From contig DATLGD010000101.1 of assembly GCA_035540755.1 (NCBI GenBank), positions 1 through 42,380 of the forward strand: a stretch of DNA of 42,380 nucleotides, given 5' to 3'. The notes under the pieces were generated by a model. The model was not told the origin of the DNA. It ran no database searches and saw only the letters and a program-made list of their open reading frames with translations. Below, in pieces: positions 17,493-25,026 of the stretch. This stretch comes from DATLGD01 sp035540755. Its GTDB lineage: Bacteria > Actinomycetota > Actinomycetes > Mycobacteriales > SCTD01. Position 1 is the stretch's first letter; each line of letters begins with the position of its first letter. Both the position numbers and the translations under genes were made by a program.

Positions 17493-17530
17493 CCGGTGGA
17501 GCCATGACCGGGGGAGCCATGACCGGGGGT
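17486..17530 (+). repeat. Three tandem 15-bp units carrying start codons
   Basis: Units 17486-17500, 17501-17515 and 17516-17530 each read GCCATGACCGGNGGA or close to it. Each has an ATG in the same frame (17489, 17504, 17519) and a purine-rich GGTGGA or GGGGGA that can serve as Shine-Dalgarno for the ATG of the next unit. Confidence 0.85.
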
Positions 17531-18325
17531 GGGGACGGCGGCCTGCGGCAGGTGACCCCGAGCGCCGGCGTCGTGCTCGCCCCCAACCCCGGGCCGATGA
17601 CGCTCGACGGCACCAACACCTGGGTGCTGCGCGGCCCGGGCAGCGCCGGCGCCGTCGTCGTCGACCCCGGTCCGCTGCACGAGGGGCACCTGGCCGCCGT
17701 GGCGGCACAGGGTCCGGTCGAGCTCGTCCTGCTCACCCACGGCCACGCCGACCACAGCGAGGGGGCCCGCCGGTTCGCCGAGCTCACCGGCGCCCCGGTG
17801 CGGGCGCTCGACCCGGCGCACCGGCTCGGCGACGAGGGGCTCGCGGAGGGCGACGTCGTCGCGCGCGCCGGACTCGAGCTGCGCGTGCTGCAGACGCCGG
17901 GCCACAGCAGCGACTCGCTGTCGTTCGTGCTCTCGGCCGAGGGCGAGCCGGACTGCGTGCTCACCGGCGACACCGTCCTCGGGCGCGGCACCACGGTCGT
18001 GGCGCACCCCGACGGCGTGCTGGCCGACTACCTGGCCTCGCTGCGCCGCCTGCAGGAGCTCGGGGACGCCACCGTGCTGCCGGGGCACGGGCCGGAGCTG
18101 CCGTCGGCGGGCGCGGCCGCCGCGCAGTACCTGGCCCACCGCGAGCAGCGGCTGGAGCAGGTGCGCGCGGCCGTGGCCGACGGCGCGACCAGCGCCCGCG
18201 CCGTCGTCGAGCGCGTCTACGCCGAGGTCCTCGAGGGGGCCGGCCCGGCGCTGTGGGACGCCGCCGAGCTGTCGGTGCGGGCGCAGCTGGCCTACCTGCA
18301 GGGGCGACGGGAGGACGTCCGGTGA
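17489..18325 (+). CDS. Metallo-beta-lactamase fold hydrolase (Rv3677c type)
   Basis: The 278-residue protein (from the first ATG) has T-H-G-H-A-D-H-S-E-G, the HxHxDH zinc motif, then further ligands in T-P-G-H-S-S-D-S and T-G-D-T-V-L, and L-P-G-H-G-P near the end. It resembles LACTB2-like enzymes, some of which are single-strand ribonucleases; substrate not determined. The N-terminus is a threefold repeat MTGGA-MTGGA-MTGGG, so translation may start at 17489, 17504 or 17519. The first overlaps the NUDIX stop (ATGA); the third has the best Shine-Dalgarno. The stop overlaps the GTG of the cyclase gene. Confidence 0.88.
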   Translation: MTGGAMTGGAMTGGGDGGLRQVTPSAGVVLAPNPGPMTLDGTNTWVLRGPGSAGAVVVDPGPLHEGHLAAVAAQGPVELVLLTHGHADHSEGARRFAELTGAPVRALDPAHRLGDEGLAEGDVVARAGLELRVLQTPGHSSDSLSFVLSAEGEPDCVLTGDTVLGRGTTVVAHPDGVLADYLASLRRLQELGDATVLPGHGPELPSAGAAAAQYLAHREQRLEQVRAAVADGATSARAVVERVYAEVLEGAGPALWDAAELSVRAQLAYLQGRREDVR

Positions 18326-21300
18326 GCTGCCCGTCCTGCGGCACGCCCGCCGTCCCGGGCGCGAGGTTCTGCTTCGCCTGCGGCACCGCGCTGCCCGGTG
18401 ACACCGATCTCGAGGCCGAGCGCCGGGTCGTCACGGTGCTGTTCGGTGATCTGTCGGACTTCACCAGCTGGTCCGAGGAGCTCGACCCGGAGCGGGTCGG
18501 CAGCGTCACCGACCGGGTGCTGTCAACGCTGACCGCCGCCGTCGACGAGTTCGGCGGGCACGTCGACAAGCTCACCGGCGACGGCCTGATGGCCGTCTTC
18601 GGGGCGCCGGTGGCGCACGAGGACGACCCGGAGCGCGCCGTGCGCGCCGCCGCGCGCATGCAGCAGGCGGTCCGCAGGGTGGTCGAGGAGGAGAGCGGCG
18701 GCGGTCGCCGGCTCGGCCTGCGGGTCGGGCTGAACACCGGCGAGGTGCTGGCCGGCATGCAGGCGCACGTCAGCTACACCGTCATCGGCGACACGGTGAA
18801 CACCGCCGCCCGGCTGTCCGACGTCGCGGGGGTGGGCGCCGTGCTGGCCGGTCGCGGCACCGCCCTCGCGACCATGAGCACCGCCTCCTGGCGGGCGCTG
18901 CAGCCGCTGCGGCTCAAGGGCAAGCGCGAGCCGGTCACCGCCTACGAGCTGGTGTCGCTGCGGGCGCAGGGCGCGAGCCGGCTCGGCATCGGCGACGAGG
19001 CCCCGCTCCTCGACCGCGACGCCGAGCTCGGTCTGCTCATCGGCCGGCTGCTCGAGGTCTCGGAGTCCGGCACCACCCGGGTCGCCCTGATCTCCGGCGA
19101 GGCCGGCATCGGCAAGACCCGCCTGGCGCAGGAGCTGACCCGGTTCGCCGGGGAGCTGCCGGGCGCGCGCATCCTGTGGGGTCGCTGCGCGCCCTACGGC
19201 GAGGGGCGCGACCTCGCCGCCGTCTCCGAGATGGTGCGCACCGCCTGCGGCATCGGTGAGGGCGACGACGTCGACACCGCCCGCAGCCGGGTGGTGCGCA
19301 CGGTGAACCGGCTCGACACCCAGGACCGGCCGCTGCCCCGCACGACGGCCGAGCGGCTGCAGCGCCTGCTGGGGCTCGAGGACCCGGACGCGGCGGCGCC
19401 GCGCGAGGCGGCCGCCCCGGGTGCGGGCGAGGCAGGCGACGGCACGCTGCCGGCCGTCGCGACGCTGTTCGACGCGCTCGCCGACGAGGGCCCGCTGCTG
19501 CTCGTCGCCGACGACCTGCACTGGGCGACGCCCACCATGCTCGCCGGACTGCTGGAGGTCCTCGGCCGGATCCGCGCCGGTGTCATGGCGCTCGGCGTCG
19601 GCCGCCCCGACATGCTGGAGGCCCGGCTGCCCGGCGACGACCGGCTGTGGTTCGAGCGGCTGGCCGAGACGGGACCCGAGCGCCCGCCGGCCGAGCTCGT
19701 GCCGGTGCTGCCGCTGGAGGCCACGGCCGCCGAGCGGCTGCTGCGCGCCTACCTCGGCGCGCCCGCCGACGAGCTCGACCCGACGGCGCGCGACGCGCTG
19801 CTGGCGAGAGCCCAGGGCAACCCCTTCTTCCTCGCCGAGCTGCTGCACCTGCTCGTCGACCGCGGCGTGCTGCGCCGCCAGGACGACCGCTGGGTGCTCG
19901 AGAGCGAGGTGCCGGAGGACCTGCTGCCGGCCGGCGTGCAGGCCGTGCTGGCCGCCCGCATCGACGGCCTCGACGGCGCCGCGAAGGGGGTGCTGCGGGA
20001 CGCCAGCGTGCTCGGCTCCCGGGTGACGCTCGACGGGCTCGAGGCGGTCGGCCGGGCCTCCGGGCACGGGGACCCGGCGGTCGTGCGCCAGGCGGTCACC
20101 ACGCTCGTCGGGCGCCGGCTGCTCGAGGCCGACGCCGACGACGGCAGCTACCGCTTCGGGCACACGCTGGTGCGGGACGTGGCCTACGCGGGACTGGCGA
20201 AGGCGGAGCGGGCCCGCCGGCACGCGGCGGCTGCCGCCCACGCCGCCGGGTCCGCCGGCGGCCGGTCGGCCGAGGCCGACACCGCCGCCGCCTCGCAGGG
20301 GGAGCGGGCGGTGGCCCTCGCGATCGAGATGGGCCTGCCGCCGGGCGACCCCAGCTGGACGGCCCGGGGCGTCGCCTTCCCGGCGCTCGCCCGCCTGGGC
20401 CAGGCGGCGCTCGGCCGCGACGACAACCCGGCCGCGATGACACTGCTGGGCAGGGCGCTGGCGCTCACCGCCCCGCGGTACGGAGAGCCGCTGCCGGACG
20501 ACCTCGTGCTGCCGGTCCGGGTCGACTGCGCGCGGGCCCTCTCCTCGCTGCACCGGCTGGACGAGGCCGAGCGGGAGCTCGAGCCCGCCCTCGCCGCCGG
20601 TGAGGACGCCGTCCGGGCCGGTGCCCTGCTGGTCCTCGGCGAGGTGCGCCGCAAGCGGGGCCGGCACGACGCGGCCACCGCCACGTTCGTGCAGGCGCTG
20701 GCGGCAGCGGGTGCGGCCGGCATCGACCGGCTCACCGGTGAGGCGCTGCGCCAGCTCGGGCTGCTCGACTACTTCGACGGGAGGCTGCGCAGCGCCGAGG
20801 AGCGGTTCCGGCAGGCGCACGCCCTCGCGGAGCGGGTGGGCGACCGCCGGGGCGCCGGCTGGGCCCTGCAGCACCTGGCCTGGAGCGCCACCACCCGCGG
20901 CGACTACGAGCTGGCCGACAGGACGCTCGAGCGGGCCGCGGAGGTCTTCGGCGCGCTCGAGGACTCCGGTGGGCTGTCCTGGGCGGCCGGCACGGAGGGC
21001 TTCGTCCGCCTGCTGCAGGGCCGGTTCACCGAGGCGCGGGCCGTCGCCACCTCCGTGCTGCCGCTGGGCGAGGCCACCGGCGAGCGCTGGGGCGTGGCCG
21101 CGATGCTCACCATCGACGCCTTCGCCGCCGCCGAGCTCGGCGACATCGACGCGGCGCTGCGGGAGTCCGCCGCGGCGAGGACGGCCTTCTCCGAGCTCGG
21201 CGACGCGTGGGGGCAGGCGCTCGCCGCCGTCGCCCAGGGCGTCGCCGCCCGTGGCGACGACCAGCCGCAGCGCGCGGTCGCGGTGCTCGCCGAGGCGGTG

Positions 21301-21918
21301 CGGCTGTCCGAGACCGTCGGTCACCCGGTGATCACCGGCCTGGCGCTGGTCGTCCAGGGCTACGCGAGCCTCGACCGGGGCGACCTCGACGGCGCGGAGG
21401 CCTGCGCCTTCCGTGCCTCGGCGCTGCTGGCCGGGCTCGACCTCGAGCCGCACGCCGGGCTCGGCGCGAAGGTGCTGCTCGCCCAGGTGCTGCGGGCTCG
21501 CGGCCACCGGGACGACGCCCTGCGCGAGCTCGACGCCGCGCTGGACCAGACCGCCCGGCCGGCCCTGCTGTTCCCGCTGCGGCAGGCGATGGCCCACCGG
21601 GCGGGGACGCTGCTCGAGCTCGACCGGCCGAGGGAGGCGCTGACGACGGCCCGCGCCGCCGTCGACGTCCCGGCCGAGGACGTCCGGTCGCAGGTGCTCG
21701 CCCTGCGGGCGCTGGGGGCGGCGCTGCGGGCCTGCGGTCAGCCGGAGGAGGCGCGCCTGCACGTGGTTCGTGCCCTGGAGGTGGCGCGCTCCACCGGGCA
21801 GCGGTCGGAGATCGCGGCGACCGAGCGCCTGCTCGAGGCGCTCGAGGCGCAGGGCCCGCTCGCGGGCGGCGGCGCTACCGCGCCCGGCGGGCCAGGCGCT
21901 CGCGGTCCAGCAGGGTGA
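18322..21918 (+). CDS. Zinc-ribbon / class III adenylate cyclase / AAA ATPase / TPR signalling protein
   Basis: The 1198-residue protein combines four modules. A zinc ribbon uses Cys3, Cys6, Cys17 and Cys20. A class III nucleotide cyclase domain (about 34-215) has metal-binding Asp43 and Asp87, substrate Lys83 and Asp157, and catalytic Asn160 and Arg164, so it should be active on ATP. An AAA/STAND-like ATPase has P-loop GEAGIGKT at 259-266 and Walker B LLLVADDLHW near 392-401. A long helical TPR-like region (about 640-1180) completes it. This resembles the LuxR-like/cyclase hybrids of mycobacteria without their DNA-binding end. It is coupled to the MBL gene by GTGA and overlaps the opposing crp gene by 44 bp at the 3' end. 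It is absent from the mycobacterial version of this locus as I recall it. Confidence 0.88.
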   Translation: MSCPSCGTPAVPGARFCFACGTALPGDTDLEAERRVVTVLFGDLSDFTSWSEELDPERVGSVTDRVLSTLTAAVDEFGGHVDKLTGDGLMAVFGAPVAHEDDPERAVRAAARMQQAVRRVVEEESGGGRRLGLRVGLNTGEVLAGMQAHVSYTVIGDTVNTAARLSDVAGVGAVLAGRGTALATMSTASWRALQPLRLKGKREPVTAYELVSLRAQGASRLGIGDEAPLLDRDAELGLLIGRLLEVSESGTTRVALISGEAGIGKTRLAQELTRFAGELPGARILWGRCAPYGEGRDLAAVSEMVRTACGIGEGDDVDTARSRVVRTVNRLDTQDRPLPRTTAERLQRLLGLEDPDAAAPREAAAPGAGEAGDGTLPAVATLFDALADEGPLLLVADDLHWATPTMLAGLLEVLGRIRAGVMALGVGRPDMLEARLPGDDRLWFERLAETGPERPPAELVPVLPLEATAAERLLRAYLGAPADELDPTARDALLARAQGNPFFLAELLHLLVDRGVLRRQDDRWVLESEVPEDLLPAGVQAVLAARIDGLDGAAKGVLRDASVLGSRVTLDGLEAVGRASGHGDPAVVRQAVTTLVGRRLLEADADDGSYRFGHTLVRDVAYAGLAKAERARRHAAAAAHAAGSAGGRSAEADTAAASQGERAVALAIEMGLPPGDPSWTARGVAFPALARLGQAALGRDDNPAAMTLLGRALALTAPRYGEPLPDDLVLPVRVDCARALSSLHRLDEAERELEPALAAGEDAVRAGALLVLGEVRRKRGRHDAATATFVQALAAAGAAGIDRLTGEALRQLGLLDYFDGRLRSAEERFRQAHALAERVGDRRGAGWALQHLAWSATTRGDYELADRTLERAAEVFGALEDSGGLSWAAGTEGFVRLLQGRFTEARAVATSVLPLGEATGERWGVAAMLTIDAFAAAELGDIDAALRESAAARTAFSELGDAWGQALAAVAQGVAARGDDQPQRAVAVLAEAVRLSETVGHPVITGLALVVQGYASLDRGDLDGAEACAFRASALLAGLDLEPHAGLGAKVLLAQVLRARGHRDDALRELDAALDQTARPALLFPLRQAMAHRAGTLLELDRPREALTTARAAVDVPAEDVRSQVLALRALGAALRACGQPEEARLHVVRALEVARSTGQRSEIAATERLLEALEAQGPLAGGGATAPGGPGARGPAG

Positions 21919-22549
21919 CCGCCCGGCTGTCGACCCGCATCCAGCCGCGTGAGGCGAAGTCGGCGAGGGCCTTGTTGACCGTCTCGCGGGAGGCGCCGAC
22001 CAGTTGGGCCAGCTCCTCCTGGGTGAGGTCGTGGTGCACCCGCACGCCGTCGCCGTCGGGCGTGCCGAAGCGCTGCGCCAGCTCGAGCAGTGCCTTGGCG
22101 ACCCGGCCCGGGACGTCGGTGAAGATCAGGTCGGCGAGGGCGTCGTTGGTGCGGCGCAGCCGGCGGGCCAGCACCCGCAGCAGCTGCTCGGAGATCTCCG
22201 GGCGGTCCTTGATCCACGGGCGGAGCGAGGTGTGCGCCAGCGAGGCCAGCCGGGCGTCGGTGAGGACGACCGCCGTGGCGGTGCGCGGCCCCGGGTCGAA
22301 CAGCGACAGCTCGCCGAACATGTCGCTCGGACCCATCACCGAGAGCATGTTCTCGCGGCCGTCGGCGGCGCGGCGACCGATCTTGATCTTGCCCGAGAGC
22401 ACGATGAACAGGGTGTCGCCCTGCTCGCCCTCGTCGAAGACGTGCGCGCCGCGCGAGTAGTCGCCGTAGGTCAGGGCACCGGCCAGCGCCTCGGCCGCTT
22501 CAGGGGCCACCCCTTGGAACAGCCCGGCCCTCGACAGCACCTCGTCCAC
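21875..22549 (-). CDS. crp: cAMP receptor protein (Crp), Rv3676 type
   Basis: The 224-residue protein matches M. tuberculosis CRP closely and has the same length from this start. The cyclic-nucleotide-binding domain contains GELSLFDPGPRTATA, the phosphate-binding cassette that contacts cAMP. The hinge SEQLLRVLARRLRRTN and the helix-turn-helix L-T-Q-E-E-L-A-Q-L-V-G-A-S-R-E-T-V-N-K-A-L follow. It binds DNA as a dimer. GTG 22549 (VDEVLSRAG, like MDEILARAG) is chosen over a longer frame to 22609 because GGAGG lies at 22560-22564 and by family length. A partial CRP half-site pair lies 51 nt upstream. The last 44 bp are antisense to the cyclase gene. Confidence 0.95.
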   Translation of the reverse strand: MDEVLSRAGLFQGVAPEAAEALAGALTYGDYSRGAHVFDEGEQGDTLFIVLSGKIKIGRRAADGRENMLSVMGPSDMFGELSLFDPGPRTATAVVLTDARLASLAHTSLRPWIKDRPEISEQLLRVLARRLRRTNDALADLIFTDVPGRVAKALLELAQRFGTPDGDGVRVHHDLTQEELAQLVGASRETVNKALADFASRGWMRVDSRAVTLLDRERLARRAR

Positions 22550-22599
22550 GACGTCGCGACCTCCGCTCGTTGCGTGCGGGTCGTTCCCGCCGACCGCAG

Positions 22600-22615
22600 A
22601 GTGTCCCACGTCACC
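22600..22615. promoter_or_regulatory. Possible CRP operator upstream of crp
   Basis: AGTGTCCCACGTCACC keeps the GTG-N8-CAC core of the CRP consensus TGTGA-N6-TCACA, with 7 of 10 defined positions matching. It lies about 50 nt upstream of the crp start and could mediate autoregulation. Confidence 0.3.
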
Positions 22616-22670
22616 GCTCCGGAGTCCCGGAAGACCGCCCGGAGGCGGCGCCGGTGCCGTCGCAGCGGAT

Positions 22671-22689
22671 GCAGCGGGGGCCCCGCTGC
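22671..22689 (-). terminator. Hairpin terminator between the small membrane gene and crp
   Basis: A 9-bp perfect inverted repeat with a single central base (22671-22689) starts 16 nt after the stop of the gene at 22705-22944. Confidence 0.6.
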
Positions 22690-22704
22690 GGCTCGGTCAG
22701 GGGG

Positions 22705-22944
22705 TCAGCGGGGTCGCGTGGGCAGCAGCCGGCTCAGCCGCCGCCGGCGCCAGTAGCGCTCGAGCGCGGGGGCGAACCCGTCGCTGACGAACGTCTCGAC
22801 CTCCTCCGGCCGGGCCGTGTCGAGGAAGGACTCGAGCTCGTCGGTGACCGACTCGACGCGCAGCGGCCGCTCGACCCGCTCCATGGCGAGCATCAGCCCG
22901 AGCAGCGCGAGCGGCAGCAGCAGGGTGATCGGCAGGAGCGACAC
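22705..22944 (-). CDS. Small single-pass membrane protein (Rv3675 position)
   Basis: About 79 residues. A hydrophobic N-terminal segment (SLLPITLLLPLALLGLMLAME) is followed by an acidic, then strongly basic soluble part that ends RRRRLSRLLPTRPR. The soluble part contains an F-L-D-T-A-R-P-E-E-V-E-T-F-V segment. I assign no function. A small membrane gene also sits between crp and nth in mycobacteria. The GTG at 22944 is the start that puts the membrane helix at the N-terminus. A GTG at 22980 would add 12 polar residues, and the GGAGG near 22946-22950 is too close to 22944 to decide. Confidence 0.6.
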   Translation of the reverse strand: MSLLPITLLLPLALLGLMLAMERVERPLRVESVTDELESFLDTARPEEVETFVSDGFAPALERYWRRRRLSRLLPTRPR

Positions 22945-22996
22945 GCCTCCATCGTCCCCCCTCCGGCCGCGCTCATGCACCCGGCAGGGGTGGCGG

Positions 22997-23593
22997 TCAG
23001 CCGGCTGCGGTCAGCCGGCGCTCGAGCGGCAGCGGGAGGGCGGTCAGGCACAGCGACGGCTGCTCCCGGTAGCGGGCGATGAGATCGCCGGTGGCATCGG
23101 CGATCTGGCGGTGCAGCGCCGCGCGGTAGTCCGACAGCTGGCGCTCGGCGTCGGCGAGGTCGACCTCGAGCTGCCGGGCCGCCGTCGTGTCGGCCGGGTC
23201 GACCCGGCGCTCCCACAGCAGCTCGATCTGGGGCAGCGGGGGGATGCCGTCCACGGGCACGACCTCGAGCAGCGCCTGGCGGCCGGCACCGACGCGGGCG
23301 TCGGTGAGCACCGGGCGCAGCGCGTCGGTGTCGACGTCGCGGGCGGTCCCCCCGTCCAGCCGGGCCCGGAGCACGTCGAGCCGGGCCTGCAGGATGCGGC
23401 GCCAGTAGGACACCCGGCCCTCCTCCTCGCCGAGGGCGCGGCGGTAGGAGCGCAGCGCGTCCAGGTCGAGGTGGGCGAAAGCGTCCTGCCGCTGCGGCAG
23501 GGGCCGCGGGCCGCCCTTGCGCGATCGCGGCGCCGGGGGGACCGGCGTCGAACCCGGCAGCTCCGCGGGGAGCAGGCCTACCTGCGCGTCCAT
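22997..23593 (-). CDS. rsiG: RsiG-like c-di-GMP-binding anti-sigma factor candidate
   Basis: The 198-residue protein contains the complete c-di-GMP signature of RsiG, E-x3-S-x2-R-x3-Q-x3-D, in EGRVSYWRRILQARLD (about 64-79). It is preceded by LRSYRRALGEEE as in known RsiG proteins. A second helix, ERQLSDYRAALHRQIA, repeats the spacing in weakened form (E-x3-S-x2-R-x3-H-x3-A). In Streptomyces, RsiG sequesters the sporulation sigma factor WhiG when c-di-GMP is bound; single-motif homologues bind as dimers elsewhere. Here the partner sigma would be a WhiG/FliA type encoded outside the window, possibly for motility. ATG 23593 is set by an AGAGG Shine-Dalgarno 7 nt upstream. A palindrome lies just before it. 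The central segment between the motifs is Pro- and Leu-rich. Confidence 0.8.
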   Translation of the reverse strand: MDAQVGLLPAELPGSTPVPPAPRSRKGGPRPLPQRQDAFAHLDLDALRSYRRALGEEEGRVSYWRRILQARLDVLRARLDGGTARDVDTDALRPVLTDARVGAGRQALLEVVPVDGIPPLPQIELLWERRVDPADTTAARQLEVDLADAERQLSDYRAALHRQIADATGDLIARYREQPSLCLTALPLPLERRLTAAG

Positions 23594-23610
23594 GCACGAA
23601 CCTCTCGTTC

Positions 23611-23629
23611 TGGTCACTCTCCGTGACCA
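23611..23629. promoter_or_regulatory. Palindrome in the rsiG-nth divergent gap
   Basis: TGGTCAC-TCTCC-GTGACCA is a perfect 7-bp inverted repeat with a 5-nt spacer. It lies 17 nt upstream of the rsiG-like ATG and 75 nt upstream of the nth GTG. An operator for one or both genes is likely; the regulator is unknown. Confidence 0.45.
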
Positions 23630-23692
23630 TCCCTGGAGTCGTCGTCAGGACCCCTGGGAGCCTTGAGCCGGGTCACCCGTGCGGCCCACCCG

Positions 23693-23698
23693 TAGACT
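23693..23698 (+). promoter_or_regulatory. -10 box for leaderless transcript starting at nth
   Basis: TAGACT ends 6 nt before the GTG at 23705. Confidence 0.5.
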
Positions 23699-23704
23699 CG
23701 GGCG

Positions 23705-24427
23705 GTGCGCGCGCCGACGGCTCCGGAGTCCCGGCTGGCCCTCGTCCGGCGGGCCCGGCGCACGAACCGGGAGCTGGCCACGCTGCATCCCGACGCGCAC
23801 TGCGAGCTGGACTTCACCACCCCGCTGGAGCTCGTCGTCGCGACAGTGCTGTCGGCGCAGTGCACCGACAAGCGGGTCAACGAGGTCACCCCGGCGCTGT
23901 TCGCGCGGTACCGCACCGCGGCCGACTACGCCGGGGCCGTGCGTGAGGAGCTCGAGGCGCTGATCCGGCCGACCGGCTTCTTCCGCAACAAGGCCACCAG
24001 CCTGATCGGGCTCGGCGCAGCGCTCGTGGAGCGGCACGACGGGCAGGTGCCGCCTCGCCTCGAGGACCTCGTGGCCCTGCCGGGCATCGGGCGCAAGACC
24101 GCCAACGTGGTGCTCGGCAACGCCTACGGCATCGCCGGGCTCACGGTCGACACCCACTTCGGCCGCCTGGTGCGCCGCTTCGGCTGGACCGAGGAGACCG
24201 ACCCGGTCAAGGTCGAGGCGGTCGTCGCCGAGCTCCTGCCGCGCGGCGAGTGGACGATGTTCAGCCACCGGGTGATCTTCCACGGCCGGCGCGTCTGCCA
24301 CGCGCGCACCCCGGCCTGCGGGGCGTGCGGCCTCGCCCGCCTCTGCCCGGCGTACGGCCTCGGCCCGACCGACGCCGGCCGGGCCGCTGCCCTGCTGAAG
24401 ACGCCCGAGCAGGTGGCGCGATCGTGA
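23705..24427 (+). CDS. nth: Endonuclease III (DNA glycosylase/AP lyase)
   Basis: The 240-residue enzyme excises oxidised pyrimidines and cuts the abasic site. The helix-hairpin-helix contains LPGIGRKTANVV with catalytic Lys131, and Asp149 lies in VDTHFGR. The [4Fe-4S] loop at the C-terminus has the C-x6-C-x2-C-x5-C spacing (CHARTPACGACGLARLC). All key residues are present. GTG 23705 lacks a Shine-Dalgarno but has TAGACT 6 nt upstream. The gene opens a four-gene coupled run (nth, thioredoxin-like, NUDIX, marP), the same order as M. tuberculosis Rv3674c-Rv3671c. Confidence 0.96.
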   Translation: MRAPTAPESRLALVRRARRTNRELATLHPDAHCELDFTTPLELVVATVLSAQCTDKRVNEVTPALFARYRTAADYAGAVREELEALIRPTGFFRNKATSLIGLGAALVERHDGQVPPRLEDLVALPGIGRKTANVVLGNAYGIAGLTVDTHFGRLVRRFGWTEETDPVKVEAVVAELLPRGEWTMFSHRVIFHGRRVCHARTPACGACGLARLCPAYGLGPTDAGRAAALLKTPEQVARS

Positions 24428-25026
24428 GCGCCGCGCGGTGGCGCCCCTGGGCGCTGCTCGGCGTCGTGCTGCTGGCGGTCGGCGCCCTCGTGCTCGGCCT
24501 GCAGCGCGAGACGGCGCCACCCTCGGTGGCCGAGCAGCAGGACGGCGCCGAGCTGGCGGCACTGCGGGCGCAGGCCGCCCTCGAGCCCTGCCCGCCCGGT
24601 CTCGGCCCCGAGCTGCCCGACCTGGTGCTGCCGTGCCTGGGCGGCGGCGAGCCGGTGGCGCTGCGCGCCGAGCCCCCCGGCCGGCCGACCCTCGTCAACG
24701 TGTGGGCGTCCTGGTGCGCGCCCTGCGTCGAGGAGGTGCCCGACCTCGTCGCCTTCTCCGACAAGGCCGGTGACCGCGTCGCCGTCGTCGGGGTGCTCAC
24801 CACCGACACCCAGCGCAGCGCGCTGACCTTCGCCTCCGAGTTCGACATGCGCTGGCCGAGCCTGGTCGACGACGACGGACTGGTGCTGCGGGCGTTCCTG
24901 CCCGGTCCTCCGGTGACGCTGTTCCTCGACGCCGAGGGCACCGTGGTGCACCGCAGGAGCGGGGCCTTCACCGACCTCGCCGAGATCGAGGCGCTGGTCG
25001 CCGAGCACCTGGGCGTGCAGGTGTGA
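24424..25026 (+). CDS. Membrane-anchored TlpA-like thioredoxin
   Basis: The 200-residue protein has one N-terminal membrane helix (WALLGVVLLAVGALVLGL) and an extracytoplasmic thioredoxin domain with the redox pair in W97-C98-A-P-C101 and the cis-proline region P-P-V-T-L-F-L-D. Two more cysteines (LEPCPPG and VLPCLGG, about 55-75) precede the domain and could form a structural disulfide. It probably reduces or exchanges disulfides in exported proteins; MarP encoded two genes downstream has such a disulfide, a possible client (inference). GTG 24424 overlaps the nth stop by GTGA. The next GTG overlaps its stop likewise. Confidence 0.9.
   Translation: MSAARWRPWALLGVVLLAVGALVLGLQRETAPPSVAEQQDGAELAALRAQAALEPCPPGLGPELPDLVLPCLGGGEPVALRAEPPGRPTLVNVWASWCAPCVEEVPDLVAFSDKAGDRVAVVGVLTTDTQRSALTFASEFDMRWPSLVDDDGLVLRAFLPGPPVTLFLDAEGTVVHRRSGAFTDLAEIEALVAEHLGVQV

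Noticed and set aside
22549..22580. A possible third copy of the junction repeat before crp
   Set aside because: Only about 20 nt around the Shine-Dalgarno resemble copy 2 (about 15 of 20), there is no flanking direct repeat and no overlapping gene junction. A purine-rich Shine-Dalgarno context explains it.
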